A stretch of DNA of 6,616 bases from Acidobacteriota bacterium (GTDB lineage Bacteria; Acidobacteriota; Blastocatellia; Pyrinomonadales; Pyrinomonadaceae). The position numbers and the translations under genes were made by a program. Below, in pieces: positions 5,748 through 6,616 of the stretch. The stretch's first letter is position 1, and each line of letters begins with the position of its first letter. The DNA is taken from the NCBI GenBank assembly GCA_003222835.1, contig QHXE01000475.1, positions 1 through 6,616 of the forward strand, read 5' to 3'. The notes beneath the pieces are model-generated. The model searched no databases. It was not told the origin of the DNA and saw nothing but the letters and a program-made list of their open reading frames with translations.

Positions 5748-5924
5748 TCCCTCTCCCTCTGGGAGAGAGTTAGGTGAGGGTCTAGCGATGGAAACCACGC
5801 CCACCTTTTCCCTTCTTATCCGGGCGGAGCGAAGAAGCAAAGAAAGGAAGGATTCTTTCCTGTCGCTCAGCTAAGCCCTCACGCCGGCCTCTCCCTCTCT
5901 GTAAACTCCCAAAGGGAGAGGGAG
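5748..5924. repeat. Composite inverted-repeat element, MITE- or REPIN-like
   Basis: The outer ends are inverse complements: TCCCTCTCCC at 5748-5757 and GGGAGAGGGA at 5914-5923. Inside lie GTGAGGG (5774-5780) and CCCTCAC (5876-5882), again inverted. Each end also folds on itself (CTCTCCC-TCT-GGGAGAG at 5751-5767; CTCCC-AAA-GGGAG at 5906-5918), and the centre has GAGCGA (5827-5832) pairing with TCGCTC (5863-5868) around a smaller AGGAA/TTCCT stem. It fills almost the whole gltD-cimA spacer. On the minus strand its end reads GGGAGAGGGAA and lies 8-9 nt before the cimA ATG, so it appears to supply the ribosome binding site. A plus-strand frame through it (SPSGRELGEG) is spurious. No transposase or clear target duplication is present. 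Confidence 0.7.
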
Positions 5925-5957
5925 TCTTTCAGCAAACCACTTAGTGGTGGTACTGAC

Positions 5958-6616
5958 TCATGGAAGTATGGTCTCTCCCATTAAGAATCTATCGACACCT
6001 TTGGCGGCGCGGCGGCCATCGGCAATTGCCCACACGACCAGAGATTGTCCGCGCGCCATGTCGCCGGCGGCGAAGACTGCCGGCACATTCGTCGCTTTTT
6101 CCTCATCGACTGCGACGTTGCCGCGCATATCGATCGCCACGCCGAGTTGGGAGAGCAACCCGGTAGCTTCGGGACCGAGAAAGCCAAGCGCGAGCAGAAC
6201 CAACTGCGCGGGCCATTCCTTCTCAGTTGCTGTAATCTCTCGTGGCGCCGCGTAGCCGTTGTTTCCGGCAGCCCATTTCACCTCGACCGTGCGAACGGCA
6301 CAAACCTGTCCGTCGTCATCGCCAACGAATCGCTTGCTCATCACCGAGTAGGCGCGCGGATCTGTTCCGAAAAGCGCCGCAGCTTCTTCATGGCCGTAAT
6401 CATTCCGATGAACCTTCGGCCATTGGGGCCAGGGATTGTCGTGCGCGCGTTCAGGCGGTGGTTGTTGCAGAATCTCAAACTGGACCAGGCTTCGACATCC
6501 GTGTCTCAGCGCGGTGGCGACGCAATCAGTGCCCGTATCGCCGCCGCCGATTACGATTACGTCCTTGTCTTTCGCGGAAATGTAATTGCCATCTCGGTGA
6601 TCGCTGTCCAGAAGAC
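5958..6616 (-). CDS. gltD: Glutamate synthase (NADPH) small subunit, C-terminal part (cut by window edge)
   Basis: The minus-strand frame is open from the window edge to TGA at 5958-5960, giving about 218 residues; the N-terminal half and start are outside. Near the beginning it reads DKDVIVIGGGDTGTDCVATALRHG, with the GGGDTGTDC dinucleotide-binding motif for NADPH, followed by LVQFEILQQPPPER, DNPWPQWP and NDYGHEEA, all typical of GltD. The C-terminal FAD-contact motif VFAAGDMARGQSLVVWAIADGR is intact, then GVDRFLMG. GltD passes electrons from NADPH through FAD and iron-sulfur clusters to the GltB subunit, which makes two glutamates from glutamine and 2-oxoglutarate in the cytoplasm. An internal GTG at 6342-6344 opens a shorter frame but is not the start, since conserved sequence continues upstream. 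The gene precedes cimA on the same strand, 218 nt away, with the inverted-repeat element between. gltB is presumably further right but is not visible. Confidence 0.93.
   Translation of the reverse strand, partial: LLDSDHRDGNYISAKDKDVIVIGGGDTGTDCVATALRHGCRSLVQFEILQQPPPERAHDNPWPQWPKVHRNDYGHEEAAALFGTDPRAYSVMSKRFVGDDDGQVCAVRTVEVKWAAGNNGYAAPREITATEKEWPAQLVLLALGFLGPEATGLLSQLGVAIDMRGNVAVDEEKATNVPAVFAAGDMARGQSLVVWAIADGRRAAKGVDRFLMGETILP

Noticed and set aside
5689..5874. Plus-strand 61-codon frame in the gltD-cimA spacer
   Set aside because: It is a translation through the inverted-repeat element (SPSGRELGEG type) and antisense to the cimA start; no plausible protein.
1..6616. CRISPR array, tRNA, rRNA or transposase gene
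   Set aside because: No regularly spaced direct repeats, no tRNA-like cloverleaf or rRNA sequence, and no transposase motifs were seen on either strand.

Overview
All real genes in this window read on the minus strand; one decayed gene fragment reads on the plus strand. The wording of the exopolysaccharide proteins (a GumC-like N-terminus with LRDYWR, and an export protein with RRVRLLELLTF and AGRTIQVVHTG) and the abundance of palindromic dispersed repeats suggest a soil or environmental Acidobacteriota, perhaps of the Blastocatellia/Pyrinomonadaceae type. This is an inference from remembered family style; no marker gene is present.

In transcription order, from the right edge to the left: (1) 6616-5958, the C-terminal part of glutamate synthase small subunit (gltD), cut by the window edge. 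(2) 5748-5924, a composite inverted-repeat element whose end lies directly upstream of, and seems to supply the ribosome binding site for, the next gene. (3) 5739-4116, citramalate synthase (cimA, pyruvate route to isoleucine). It is split into two frames by an apparent deletion of about 38 nt near 5457, and it also carries a 45-nt near-perfect palindrome inserted in frame at 5140-5184. (4) 4115-3616, an intergenic stretch with a second type of inverted repeat (3941-4033). (5) 3615-2473, an exported protein of nine tetratricopeptide repeats. (6) About 2229-2471 on the plus strand, abutting the end of the TPR gene, a frameshifted remnant of the C-terminal fibronectin-III-like domain of a GH3 beta-glucosidase. 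(7) 2040-1440, a long non-coding stretch with a good sigma-70-like promoter (2012-2040), a small inverted repeat, a possible 31-aa Cys-rich ORF and a possible attenuator hairpin; it looks like the 5' leader of the exopolysaccharide genes. (8) 1439-399, a Wza-like polysaccharide export protein. (9) 398-261, a spacer with an 11-bp perfect inverted repeat. (10) 260-1, the N-terminus of a Wzz/GumC-type chain-length determinant, cut by the left edge.

There are two functional themes: amino-acid metabolism on the right (gltD, cimA) and polysaccharide export on the left (export protein followed by the chain-length/co-polymerase protein in the classic order). The TPR protein lies between them and may belong to either or neither. 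I see no new defence or biosynthetic system. The most unusual content is repeat biology: a palindromic element sitting in frame inside a metabolic enzyme gene, two other hairpin repeat families in the flanking spacers, and a gene fossil next to the exopolysaccharide leader.
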